A stretch of 64,000 bases of DNA from Tridacna crocea (lineage: Eukaryota > Mollusca > Bivalvia > Cardiida > Cardiidae): positions 58,206,962-58,270,961 of the forward strand of contig OX031062.1 of the NCBI GenBank assembly GCA_943736015.1, read 5' to 3'. The translations under genes were made by a program, and so were the position numbers. Below, one piece after another: positions 19,589 to 29,593 of this stretch. Position 1 is the stretch's first letter, and every line of letters starts with the position of its first letter. The notes beneath the pieces are model-generated. The model was not told the DNA's origin. It did no database searches and was given only the letters and a program-made list of their open reading frames with translations.

Positions 19589-20542
19589 AAAGCATTTTCT
19601 TTCTCTCCTGAAATGTTTTGAAAGCTTGCTGCCTTGGGGATTGTTTTGCAAAGTACTGATGGTAAAGGAAACCTCAAATTTATGGTTAGCAAACACTATA
19701 AGTGCATAATCATGGCCTGCAAAATCTGAAAAGGGGGCATTCTGACTTTTGTGTAAAGTGGCATCTCAGATCAGCCTACAAAGACCGTGCTGGCTAATCT
19801 GAGACTGCGCTTTAAGACTACATTAGATTTTGTGGAAAGTGTCGTTTTGGATTAGCCTTCGCAGACTGCGCATGCTGAACTGTAAAGACACTTTTCATGT
19901 GTTGAAGGCCATATGTATACAGAAATAAATCACTGAAACCTCAACCTAGAAGTGCTGTAAGTTAGGTTTTGTGATCAAGCTGTGTCCATGGCGTTGTGCG
20001 TCATCAATTGTCAACTTTTTGTATGCTGTAGAGGGCCCATTTTCAGTCCTATACTCATGGACTTTGATCAGAATGTTTGTCATAATAATTACTTGGGCAA
20101 GCTTGAAAATGGCTCATGTTCGGTGAAAAGCTAGTTCACTAGGTCAGTTCTTAGAAAAAGCTTGTGTATGCTGTTTAGACCACAATTTCAGTCAGGACTG
20201 GTACTCACTTTAAGTTTGTCAGAGTATTTATATTTATGATGTATCAGTTTGATAAAAAAAACTGAGATTACTAATGTTACTTGGTCACACCTTAGAAAAA
20301 GCTTGTTTATGCTCTAGAGGCCACATTTTTCAGTCCAAAACTAATGAAAGTTGTTGAGAATGTTTGTAATGATAATATCTTGGACAAGCTTGAAAATGGG
20401 TCATGTAAGGTCGTCAGCAAGGTCATTAGGTCAAATCTTAGAAAAAAACCTATGTATGCTCCAATATTTGAAAGTTGGTTACAATGTTTCTTTTGATAAT
20501 GTCTCAGACAAGTGAGAAACTCATGAAAGTTGGTCAGAATGT

Positions 20543-20776
20543 TCAACCCTTTACCAAACGACAATATTCAAGGCTTGTCCAAATCAAAAGCATTTGCAGA
20601 CAAACAAAATAAATAAGACTGAAAATTTGAAACTTTTTTTTTTTATGAAGGGTAGAAAACATTGTGGGAAAAGGAGAAAATGCTGGTTACCAGCATTTTC
20701 TCCTTTTCCCACAATGTTTTCTAAAGGCTTCGTTCTCAGAGGCGTCAAAAGTAGGAATTGTGTGGTAATGGGTTAA
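20543..20776 (-). mobile_element. hp1 MITE inside the satellite
   Basis: TTCAACCCTTTACCAAACGAC to GAATTGTGTGGTAATGGGTTAA. The palindrome is perfect, centre GGTTACC. Confidence 0.85.
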
Positions 20777-21235
20777 TGCTGATGCTGTCTAGGATATGAC
20801 TGAAAATTGGCCATGTCAAGTGAAAAGTAGGTCACTTGGTAAAAGTTTGAAAAGAATTATGTATGTACTAGAGGCCCAATTTTTCTGTCCAATATTCTCA
20901 AAGACGTCCTGATGGTATCTTGCACCAGTTTGAAAATGGGTCACAAGGGTTTAAAAACTAGGTCACCAGGTCAAATTGTAGACAAGAGCTTGTGTACACT
21001 CTAGGTGCTACAGTTACAAATTGATACTCAGAAAAGATAGTCAGAGTGTTCGTCTCAATGATATCTTTGATGAGTTCGGAAAAAAAAACCTTGATAAGTT
21101 TGGGAAAAATCCCTATGTTGGATAATAAACTAGGTTACCATGTCAAATTTTGAAATACCTTGTGTATGCTCTAGAAGACTTATTTTCTGTCCCCTACTTA
21201 TGGAAATTCCTCAGAATCTTTGTTTTGCTGGTATC

Positions 21236-21463
21236 TTAACTCTTTACCAGACAACAAAATTACAGACTGGTCCAAATTGAAAGCATTTGCAGACGACAAA
21301 ATAAATGTGATTAATAAATTGAAATTTGGTTTGGAAAGGGTAGAAAACATTGTGGGAAAAGGAGAAAATGCTGGTTACCTGCATTTTCTCCTTTTCCCAC
21401 AATGTTTTCTAAAGGCTTCTTTCTAATGGTCGTAATAGTCGGGATTGTGTAGTAAAGAGATAA
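21236..21463 (-). mobile_element. hp1 TTAA MITE inside the satellite
   Basis: TTAACTCTTTACCAGACAAC to GTGTAGTAAAGAGATAA. Perfect hairpin apart from the centre GGTTACCTGC. Confidence 0.85.
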
Positions 21464-21535
21464 AGCAGTTATAAATTGCTTAAATTGGTTCATTTTGGTC
21501 GAAAAGTAGGTTACCAGGTCAAATATTAACCCTTT

Positions 21536-21752
21536 ACTCCATAAATACTCATTTCAACGCATTGCTTGTAGGAGCCTTTGGAAAACATTGTGACAAAAGG
21601 TGAAATTGCTCGTGATGAGCAATTTCACCTTTTGTCACAATGTTTTCTATGCTATCAAAAGGTGTCATACACATAAGAAATGGCTTCATCCTTGCTTTTA
21701 TTTAGGGTCAATTAGAGATACCACAGAAATGCTTTATGGGGTAAAGGGTCAA
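21536..21752 (+). mobile_element. hp3 TTAA MITE inside the satellite
   Basis: TTAACCCTTTACTCCATAAAT to ATGGGGTAAAGGGTCAA; perfect hairpin, centre CGTGATG/CGTCACG-type with one mismatch. Confidence 0.85.
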
Positions 21753-22190
21753 CATCATTTTCTGCCATAATAACCATGAAAATTTGACAGGGTAATTATC
21801 TTGATGACACCTTGCATGAATTTTAAACTGGGTTATGTGGGGTCAAAATATAGGTCCCATGTCAAATTAAACACTTTATGCACCCTATAGAGGCTAATTT
21901 TAAGTGCTATACTCATAAAGAATCGTTACAATCTTTGTCTGGATTAAATCTGAGACAAGTATAAAATTGGTCACCTAAGGTGAAACACTAGGTCAGCAGG
22001 TCAAATCTTAGAATAATCTTATATATATAGTTTTAGAGGCCTGCCATATTTTCTGTAAGATATTCATGAAAGATTGTTAGAATGTTTGTCTGGATAAAAT
22101 CTACATGGGTTTGGGAATGGGCTGTGTTTGGCTAAAAAGTGGGTCACAAGCAAATTCTAGGAAAAGCTTCTGTAAACCCTGGAGACCCTG

Positions 22191-23032
22191 GGACCAGGGT
22201 TGGGATGCACATCTCCTGATAGGATTATTACAAGTATCATCCCAATAACTATACTTATAGTTAATGTAAAAAGGTGATAAGGAAAAGTAGGTAAATACTA
22301 TATTAGACTGGTGATTATTACCGGCTTTAAATTTACGTTTTTGGTTGGAAGTTATTGAGAATCTATTTTTCCTAGACACTAAGTACAATGAGAATGAAAA
22401 AGAATTTGAACCTTTCAGGAAGCATATAAATAATAATATTAAAAGGAAACGAAAGCGGAATTTCATAATCATGTTATATTTTGGCTCTATTTCAAAGAAC
22501 ATTTTTAAACCTTTTGCCATTTATACAGGAACCACAATAAAAGATGGCCTTTGAAATAGAGCCAAATAACATTTGAATAAATCTGCAACCAGAGATCATT
22601 AAAAAATATACCTCCAAGATTGTCAAAAAAGTCCATAAGAGAATAGAGAGAGAAAGAAGAAAAGAGACATTAATTTTGGTGAATAGTATTATCATACAAA
22701 CAAATACAACATTTTTGACAACATTCATTTTTGAGTAAAGATCAGTCATATGTGGTGCGAGGTTAAAATGAAAAACCTGGTTGCTAAATATTTTTGTAAG
22801 GAAAAAAAACAGAAAGGAGAATCTTAATGACCATGTAGCTGCTCTAAATACCTTAATTTATCAAAGGATATCAATGCACGACATCTGCTTTAGAATATCA
22901 AGCTATACAAATCTGTATTGTCTCACATATGTATATATAGAAACCATTAACACAAGACCAATGACATGAAGATAATGAAATATTACTGCCAAGATTTCAT
23001 GAAGTTATATTAAACATTACGTATAATTTGTG
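22191..23032. other. AT-rich DNA with a small hairpin
   Basis: TTTGGCTCTATTTCAAAG (22480) and CTTTGAAATAGAGCCAAA (to 22566) form an inverted repeat with a 50 bp loop. The ORFs here are Lys/Asn-rich and lack splice or start support. Confidence 0.5.
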
Positions 23033-23579
23033 GCATAAAATGAGGCATAAGTGATTACAGAGATAGAAAACATGTATTTATACAATTTACAGTAAGCAAT
23101 TATCAAGTAAGCATGCTTTCAGCAGTTTAGGTCAAGATCAGACTTCATATTCTACTGCATATTCTACTATCATCCTACTATCCTGCCATGGTCCTCTTCA
23201 GAATTCCTTGAAAGAATTTTATTCCTTCAAAAACTCTGATTGCCATGGCAAGAAAACTGAGAAATATTGAAATTTTTTAAAAATCTTCTTCTTTGAAACC
23301 ATGAGGCCTAGGGCTTACAAATTTGGCATGTAGCTTTATCTAGTGGACCTCGACCAAATTCCTTCAAATAATAGCCCTGGTGTCAAAATTGGCCTCGTCC
23401 CTGGGGTCAGAAGTTTTATATCAAGTGGTTGTCTTCCAAGAGTGCCCAAATGATAGCAAGTTCTATATGGGCTTATATAGGGAAAACTTTAATATCCTTC
23501 TGGCACCTAGCCATAGGACCTAGGGCTACCAAATTTGACATGTATCTTTATCAAGTGGTTGTCTACCAAGAGTGCCCAA
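23033..23579 (+). repeat. Segmental duplication, copy 1
   Basis: Runs from GCATAAAATGAGGCATAAG through CAATTATCAAGTAAGCATGC and CATATTCTACTGCATATTC into the first satellite units. Copy 2 lies at 23998. Confidence 0.8.
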
Positions 23580-23631
23580 AAGTTGGCATTGTGTGGTAAA
23601 GGGTTAGAGAGTTTGAGTAATTTATAATAAG

Positions 23632-23996
23632 TTAACCTTTTATTACATGATCCAGACTGTTAATAATCCTGAGGGAGATAAATTTTGGAAAAATTTTCTC
23701 CTCTGAGCCAAGTATTATTTTTTGCCTGCAAATGCCTTAACCCTCAAAGGGCTGGAACCGACTTAACTTGTTTTTGTGTACAGTGTAGATCAAGATCAGA
23801 CTGCACAGAACATGCAGTCTGATCTTAGATCTACACTGTCCACTATTTTGTTACATAATTATTCTGGCAAAGAAAAAACTTGGTACAGCAATATATCAGA
23901 TGATTTTCCTATTTAAAAATGTCTTTTGTTTTAATTCAGCACTTTAAGGGTTAAATTTGGACCAGTTTAAAATTTGGTTGTTTGGTAAAGGATTAA
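23632..23996 (+). mobile_element. hp1 copy carrying an hp2 insertion
   Basis: TTAACCTTTTATTACATGATC to TTGTTTGGTAAAGGATTAA. The stem has decayed (GGAAAAATTTTCTCC). The arm CCTGCAAATGCC is interrupted at TTAA 23737 and resumes ATTTGGACCAGTTTAAAATT at 23954. Confidence 0.75.
23737..23954 (+). mobile_element. hp2 TTAA MITE, full length
   Basis: 218 bp with TTAA on both sides. Terminal repeats CCCTCAAAGGGCTGGAA and, inverted, CCCTTAAAGTGCTGAAT. The central hairpin GTAGATCAAGATCAGACTGC / GCAGTCTGATCTTAGATCTA sits off-centre. This copy defines the boundaries of the family. Confidence 0.85.
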
Positions 23997-23997
23997 T

Positions 23998-24487
23998 GCA
24001 TAAATGAGGCACTAGTGCTTACAGAGATAGAAAACATGTATTTATACAATTTACAGTAAGCAATTATCAAGTAAGCATGCTTTCAGCAGTGTAGGTCAAG
24101 ATCAGACTTCATATTCTACTGCATATTCTACTATCCTCCCATGGTCCTCCTCAGAATTCCATGCAAGAATTTTATTCCTTCAAAAACTCTGGTTGCCATG
24201 GCAACAAAACTGAAAAAAATATTGAAAATTTTTAAAATCTTCTCTGAAACCATCAAGCCTAGGGCTTCGAAATTTGGCATGTAGCTTTATCTAGTGGACC
24301 TCTACCAATTTCCTTCAAATAATAGCCCTGGGATCAAAATTGGCCCCATCCCAGGGGTCAGAAGTTTTATACAGGCTTATTTAGAAAAAACTTAAAAATC
24401 CTTCTGGCACCTAGCCATAGGGCCTAGCGCTACCAAATTTGACATGTATCTTTATCAAGTGGTTGTCTACCAAGAGTGCCCAAATGA
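23998..24487 (+). repeat. Segmental duplication, copy 2
   Basis: About 490 bp matching 23033-23579, including CTTTCAGCAGTGTAGGTCAA and GGTTGCCATGGCAACAAAAC. It starts directly after the MITE's TTAA. Confidence 0.8.
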
Positions 24488-25370
24488 TAGCCCATGGGTC
24501 AAATTTTTTCCAGCCCTAGGGGTCACAAGTTTTATATAGGCTTATTTAGGGAAAACTTTAATATCCTTCTGGCACCTAGCCATAGGGCCTAGGGCTACCA
24601 AATTTGACATGTACCTTTATCAAGTGGTTGTCTGCAAAGAGTGCCCAAATGATAGCATAAGTGTCAAATTTGGCCCAGCCTCAGCAGTCACAAGTTTTAT
24701 ATGGGCTTATATAGGGAAAACTTTAAAAATCTTCTCATACCAAGCCATAAGGCCTATTGCTACTCAATTTTGCATCTAGGTTTATCAAGTGGTTGTCTAC
24801 CAAATTTGCCCAAATCACAGCCTTGGGATTACATTTGGCCCAGTCCTGGGTGTCACAAGTTTAACATGGGCTAATAATTGGATTTTAAAAAAAAAAAATC
24901 TACTTGTACCAAGCCATAAGGCCTAGTGGGCCCAAATTATAGCCTTGGGTCAGGTTTGTCCCTACACCAGGGGTCACAAGTTTACATGGTTTTTTTTTTG
25001 GTGAAATCTTTCTTAGTCATCTTCTTACTAACCATGATAAAGACTAGGGCTACTAAATTTAGCCCTGTTTCATGGGTTTCATGTTTTACAGGGCCTTTTA
25101 TTGAGAAAACTTCGAAAATCTTCTTGTTTATATTCACAAATTCTAGACCTGTATTATTATAGTCTATCTTGTGGACCTCCACCAGGATTCAAGTAATTAT
25201 AGCTTTGCAGTCAAAATTGGCTTTGCCTGGGGGGTCACAACTTTCTTGTGGGATTTTATAGAAAAAATTTTGTATACGCTCAAGTTTGAAACCAATTGGC
25301 CAAATATTGTAATATTTGGCTTGTAGCGTTTTTACTTATTAGTCAGTGGAGTGATACAGGGCCATTATGG

Positions 25371-25688
25371 CCCTCTTGTTACACAATGTATCTTCTTTAT
25401 GAATTATATTGACAATTTTAAAAAGAGTTTGCTCCTTTTTCTGTAATGTTTTCTAATGTTTTTGAGTTAAGTTCCACCAAATGAGCAACATTATTAATTT
25501 GTTCTCTGCAACAGCTTTCAACTTGGATGCATGTAAAATTATTTAAAAGACAGTGGAGCAATGCAAGGCTAAAATGGCCCTATTGTTGTAGATTGCATGG
25601 TGTTATGGACGTCATGCTTTTGTGAGATAACAGTCATTTTTTCAAGGATTTTATTGATTCCACGAAACAATAATTAAGTTAATAAACT
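25371..25688. other. Unassigned DNA with hp1 traces
   Basis: TTTGCTCCTTTTTCTGTAATG followed by TTGTTCTCTGCAACAGCTTT at 25430-25520 is a very decayed hp1 right half. Nothing else recognised. Confidence 0.4.
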
Positions 25689-25912
25689 CTGAACCCTTTA
25701 CCAGGCAATCCAACTTTTTACAACCCTGGGAAAAAGGATTTTGAAATCATTGTGGGAAAAGGAGAAAATGCTGGTAACCAGCATTTTCTCCTTTTCCCAC
25801 AATGTTTTCTACCCTTCCAAGGACAGAATTTTTGAGACACATTTATTTTGTCATTGGTAAATATTTTCAAGTTGGGACCAGGCCGAAACTTTGCAGTTTA
25901 GTGAAGAGTTAA
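25689..25912 (+). mobile_element. hp1 TTAA MITE
   Basis: CTGAACCCTTTACCAGGCAAT to GCAGTTTAGTGAAGAGTTAA. Palindrome perfect, centre GGTAACC. Confidence 0.85.
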
Positions 25913-26135
25913 CTCATTACCACACAATCCCTACTTTTGACGCCCCTGAGAAAGAAGCCTATAGAAAACATTGTGGGAAAAGGAGAAAATGCTGGTAAGC
26001 AGCATTTTCTCCTTTTTCCACAGTGTTTTCTACCCTTCCCAGAACAAATTTCAATTTTTCAGTCACCTTTATTTTGTCGTCTGCAAATGCTTTCAATTTG
26101 AACCAGTCTAAAATTTTGTTGTGTGGTAAAGAGTA
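25909..26135 (+). mobile_element. hp1 TTAA MITE, joined head-to-tail
   Basis: TTAACTCATTACCACACAATC to TTGTGTGGTAAAGAGTAAA; shares TTAA 25909. Stem centre GGTAAGC. Confidence 0.85.
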
Positions 26136-26409
26136 AACAGACAATTTATACATTATCTGCTGCAGATCATCATACTTTAGGGACAAATGCTGTGCCATCT
26201 GGCCCAAAGTAATTTGCACCAGCCTATCACAGAGCTTTTTGGTCAGACTGAAACTCCAACCAATCAAAAGGCTTGTTTCAAAAGTGAAGACTGGTTAATG
26301 ATAATAGAAATATTTTACTCAACAAATGTCTGGCTAATACAGCTAATAGGCTAAGAAAAAATTAGCACTAATAGATATTCTGTAAGACCTTCTAGAGTAA
26401 TCTTCTCTG

Positions 26410-26642
26410 TTAACCCTCTATCAAACAATCTTTTGTTTAAATAATCTTGAAGAATAAAGCATGTGAAAAAAAAAAGAGCAGAAAAATGGGGAAAATCCTA
26501 GGAACCAGTATTTTCTCCTTTTGCCACAATCATCATCTACCCATTCTGTGACAGACTCTGTCATCTGAGTGCCATATTATTTACCTGAATATGCTTCTAG
26601 CATGGACAAGTCAAAAAATTTTGTTGTTTGATTGAGTGTTAA
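26410..26642 (+). mobile_element. hp1 TTAA MITE, decayed stem
   Basis: TTAACCCTCTATCAAACAATC; stem AAATGGGGAAAATCCTAGGAACC; ends TTGTTTGATTGAGTGTTAA. Confidence 0.7.
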
Positions 26643-26838
26643 ATTTTTACCACATGACAAAATGTTAGACCTATCCGAATTCAAAGCATTTGCAGATGAC
26701 AATATCAATGTGGCTCAAATGATAAAACTTTTCATTGAGTAGAAAATATTGTGGGAAAAGGAGAAAATGCATTTTCTCCTTTTCCCACAATATTTTCGTA
26801 AGGGTTGTTAAAAGTCAGTATTTTGTGTGCTAAAGAGA
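26639..26838 (-). mobile_element. hp1 TTAA MITE with the hairpin tip deleted
   Basis: Shares TTAA 26639. The stem reads GGAGAAAATGCATTTTCTCC: the 13-14 nt tip (CTGGTNACCAG) is gone but the arms still pair perfectly. Confidence 0.8.
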
Positions 26839-27118
26839 CAAATGGCAAAAGGAATTGCTGAAGCAGCCAAAAAATTGGAATTGGTTAAGCAGCCAAAATA
26901 CAGATTCGATGAAATAATTTTTTGGAATAATTCAAACATTTTTATATGGAAAGTTCTCCTATTTATTGGTATAATACTGATAATAAATGAATTGTCATAC
27001 TAGAATCTATTTAATGATCATCAGGTCAGACTAGAGGCTATTTACAGAAAATTTGTGCACAGATTGGCAAAACATGTCCCCAGGAGTCACCCTGTAACAT
27101 ACAATTCCAACTGTAATA

Positions 27119-27545
27119 TACTACTCAAACTTTGATAGGGATCACTAACATATTTCTGTATGGGTTTATAAGTTACAATAGTTTTGCATAAACTATATAC
27201 CATACTGTAAAACTCTATAGATTTGTCCAGGTTGAAAGCATTTGCTGACCAAAAACTAAATGCAACATGCAATATGCTGTCTGTAATATGGTTGAAAACA
27301 TTGTTGAAAAAGGAGAAAATGCTGGATACCAGCATTTTCTCCTTTTCCAAAAGTGTTTTCCAAAGGCTTCTTTCTCAGTGTCTTTAACAGTCGAAATTGT
27401 GAGGTAAAGGCTTAAAGATCCATTTCCACTGGTTATTTTATTGTTCAGTGTGGTAACGTAACTTATTGTAAAACCATACATGATACATGCCACATATATT
27501 TAGAGTGAATCTTTTAGAGTGATCCCTAGCAAATTTTGAGTAGTA
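27119..27545. mobile_element. TA-flanked TIR MITE (CTACTCAA family) containing hp1
   Basis: CTACTCAAACTTTGATAGGG at 27121 and its complement CCCTAGCAAATTTTGAGTAG ending at 27543, each followed outward by TA. Same family as 46421-46658. The interior is largely occupied by an hp1 copy. Confidence 0.7.
27203..27415 (-). mobile_element. hp1 MITE
   Basis: The left terminus is decayed (GTAAAACTCTATAGATTTGTCC). The stem is good (GAGAAAATGCTGGATACCAGC). It ends GTGAGGTAAAGGCTTAA. Confidence 0.75.
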
Positions 27546-27970
27546 TAGTTATACTCTGAGGGAGAAGGCTGTAGAAAACATTGTGGATAAAGCAGAAAAT
27601 ACAGGTTATCATCATTAATTTTTCACCTATTCCCAGCCCGCCTGGGTGGCTCAGTGGTGAGTGTGTCGGACTGATAACCTGGTGGTTGTGAGTTTGTTAC
27701 CCGTTTGAGGCAAACTTTCTTTCTCTTGTATTTTCGCCTCTCACCTCTGCTGAAGCAAGTGAGAAAAGTAGTCGGTGGCTTTGGGAAGAAAGTAGTGTTA
27801 GTACTGGTATGAGAAAGCCAGGAAATATGTGCATCTCCGACCGCCATGATATGATCTTAGCTGTTAAAGTGGTGTTAAACCCCAATACAACCAACCAATC
27901 ACCTATTCCCACGAAGGTTTTTACTCTATCAAAGGACCAAGTTTATGTTTTGAGTTACATTTAAATTTTC
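27545..27970 (-). mobile_element. hp1 relic interrupted by a SINE
   Basis: The left part (TAGAAAACATTGTGGATAAAG) ends in CACCTATTCCCA. After the SINE the copy resumes with the same 12 bases and CGAAGGTTTTTACTCTATC. Confidence 0.6.
27636..27898 (+). mobile_element. Full-length tRNA-derived SINE, family B
   Basis: Head GCCCGCCTGGGTGGCTCAGT with box B-like GTGAGTTTGTTACCC; body GCAAACTTTCTTTC..CCTCTCACCTCTGCTGAAGCA and GTAGTCGGTGGCTTTGGGAA; tail GTTAAACCCCAATACAACC. Flanked by a 13 bp target duplication (TCACCTATTCCCA at 27623-27635 and 27899-27911), so both ends are known. Confidence 0.85.
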
Positions 27971-28000
27971 AGGAAATTCTTATACATTTTTGACCAGTGC

Positions 28001-28397
28001 CGAGCGCAGGTAGCTACTAGTCAGTAGCGTACAGGACTTGAGAAAGGAGGTTGCTGGTTTGATTCCCTGGCAAGGCTAATTTCTTTCCAAGGATTGATGC
28101 TTGTCATTGCCACAGGATTGAACCCATTTCCACATAATCCCTACTTTTGACGACCCTGAGCTAGAAGCCTTCAGAAAACATTGTGGGAAAAGGAGAAAAT
28201 GCTGGTTTGCAGCATTTTCTCCTTTTCCCACAATGTTTTCTACTCTTCACAAAACAAATTTTAAATTTTCAGTCACTTTTATTTTGTTGTCCCGAACTTG
28301 TCTGCAAATGCTTTCAATTTGGACCAGTCTAAAATATTGTCGTTTGGTAATGAGTTAAAGTGGCATTAAACCCCAATACAACCAACCAACCAACATT
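28001..28397 (+). mobile_element. SINE pieces around an hp1 insertion
   Basis: 28001-28130 is a family A SINE head and body start (GTAGCGTACAGGACTTGAG, GGTTTGATTCCC, TTTCCAAGGATTGATG). After the MITE, 28357-28397 is a family B tail (AGTGGCATTAAACCCCAATA). Confidence 0.7.
28128..28358 (+). mobile_element. hp1 TTAA MITE between SINE pieces
   Basis: TTGAACCCATTTCCACATAAT to TTGTCGTTTGGTAATGAGTTAA. An extra 10 bp (CCCGAACTTG) splits the TTGTTGTC..TCTGCAAATG arm. Palindrome centre GGTTTGC. Confidence 0.85.
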
Positions 28398-28403
28398 CCC
28401 TGA

Positions 28404-28507
28404 TGGCCCATCTTCGCCAGCCAAGTTTACGATCACTATGTGGATCTTACCTTGGCAGATTGAGCTTGATTTTTACAACCCCTCGATACACCTTTTCATT
28501 GGATGCA
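28404..28507 (-). repeat. Inverted copy of the exon at 28682
   Basis: Read on the minus strand it matches the last ~50 nt of the exon, its donor and about 50 nt of intron (CAAGCTCAATCTGCCAAG|GTAAGATCC). The last eight codons before the donor still read KNQAQSAK, against RNRAQSAK in the plus copy. Upstream, a length change breaks the frame. Confidence 0.75.
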
Positions 28508-28681
28508 GCCAGCTCTAGCTGCATCGAATAAAATCGCTTGTAGCATTTCATTTTTGATAAAAATAGAACATGGTCACTACCTTTCAAATAATAGGTAAAA
28601 CATGGAAAGCCACGTGGACGTCGCTTATCGCTTCATGTGTATTCGTAAGAGTTTGTAAAATGATATTTCATTTGCTTTTAG

Positions 28682-28765
28682 AAACATGATGTAAAGGGGA
28701 GTAATAACCAGCATCCAATAGAGGGTGCATCACAGGAATCTCGAAATCGGGCTCAATCAGCCAAG
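28682..28765 (+). CDS. Candidate 84 nt exon
   Basis: Acceptor TTTCATTTGCTTTTAG, then 28 open codons in phase 0 (KHDVKGSNNQHPIEGASQES, RNRAQSAK), then the donor CCAAG|GTAAGATC. The phase fits the end of the microexon at 10594, so it could belong to the plus-strand gene 18 kb upstream; that linkage is inference. The 3' half of the exon and the donor belong to a ~105 bp inverted pair with 28404-28507, so a repeat-derived origin is equally possible. Confidence 0.35.
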
Positions 28766-28871
28766 GTAAGATCCACGTAGTGATCGTAAACTTGGCTTGC
28801 GAAGATGTGATGGCCTGCAAAACATACAATTTCTAGCCATTGTAATCTGTGTAACCTTCAAGGCATCATGG

Positions 28872-28889
28872 GGGTGGGGGGGGGGGGGG
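28872..28889. repeat. G-run
   Basis: GGGGGTGGGGGGGGGGGG-type tract, prone to slippage and a possible G-quadruplex. Confidence 0.8.
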
Positions 28890-28999
28890 TGAAAGTAAGG
28901 GTAGATGTCATGTATCTTCAAGTTTTTTCCACTGGTATAAAGTACTATAAATTTTATTGTATCTTTCAGTTTTTCTTCTGGTGTAGAGCTATATAAATG

Positions 29000-29140
29000 T
29001 CAGTCCTTTATGAAAAAATCCCTATTTTTTTCTGACCCAGTCAAGAACAAGCCTTCAGAAAACCTTGTGGGAAAAAGTGAAAATGCTGGTAATCAGCATT
29101 TTCTCCTTTTCCCACAATACTTTCTGCTTTTTTAAAGTAC
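29000..29140 (+). mobile_element. hp1 partial copy between direct repeats
   Basis: CTTTATGAAAAAATCCCTATT and stem GAAAATGCTGGTAATCAGCA. Both sides carry AAAGTAC(T/C)ATAAATTTTA...TTTTTCTTCTGGTGTAGAG (28938-28985 and 29135-29183). Confidence 0.6.
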
Positions 29141-29194
29141 CATAAATTTTAAAATACCTTTTAGTTTTTCTTCTGGTGTAGAGGTCTGTAAACT

Positions 29195-29383
29195 TTAACC
29201 CTTTACCAAACAATCCCTGGCTTTTATGACCCAGAGGAAGAAGCCTTTAGGAAACATTTTCTCCTTTTCCCACAATATTTTCTACTTTTATAGAGTCAAA
29301 GTTCCAATTTTTGAGTCATGTTTATTTTGTCATACGCAAAGATTTGGACAAGCCTAAAATTCTGTCGTTTGGTAAAGACATAA
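29195..29383 (+). mobile_element. hp1 MITE with left stem deleted
   Basis: TTAACCCTTTACCAAACAATC, then GGAAACATTTTCTCCTTTTC: the first half of the palindrome is missing. Right end TTGGTAAAGACATAA. Confidence 0.8.
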
Positions 29384-29593
29384 TCCCGACTTTTGATGAC
29401 CCTGGAGTAGAGGGCTTTTGAAAACATTGTTGGAAAAGGAGAAAATGCTGGTAACCAGCATTTTCTCCTTTTCCCACAATGTTTCCTACCCTTCATGAAA
29501 CAAATTTCAAATTTTCAGTCACTTTTATTTCGTTGTCTGCAAATGCTTTTGATCTGGACAAGTCTAAAATTTTGTCGTTTGGTAATGAGTCAA
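29379..29593 (+). mobile_element. hp1 MITE, abutting copy
   Basis: It enters at ACATAATCCCGACTTTTGATG without the first ~15 bp. Palindrome perfect except one G-to-T (TTGTTGGAAAAG). Ends GGTAATGAGTCAA. Confidence 0.8.

Larger units (their letters stand above)
19960..22190 (+). repeat. Diverged tandem repeat, about 145-165 bp unit
   Basis: Recurring blocks: GTGTATGCTCTAGAGGCC, CATGAAAGTTGGTCAGAATG, TTTGTC..GATATCTTGGACAAG, GAAAATGGGTCATGT, AGGTCACCAGGTCAAAT. Units begin near 20012, 20162, 20307, 20451, 20850, 20994, 21160, 21877 and 22034. Three MITEs interrupt the array. Confidence 0.75.
23280..25370 (+). repeat. Diverged tandem repeat, about 160-180 bp unit
   Basis: Recurring CATAGGGCCTAGGGCTACC, AAATTTGACATGTATCTTTA, CAAGTGGTTGTCTACCAAGA and CAGGGGTCACAAGTTTTATA. 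At least eight units, interrupted at 23580-23996. Confidence 0.75.

Noticed and set aside
22101-22969. Lys/Asn-rich ORFs on both strands
   Set aside because: Composition follows the AT-rich DNA, frames overlap on both strands, and there are no splice or start signals.
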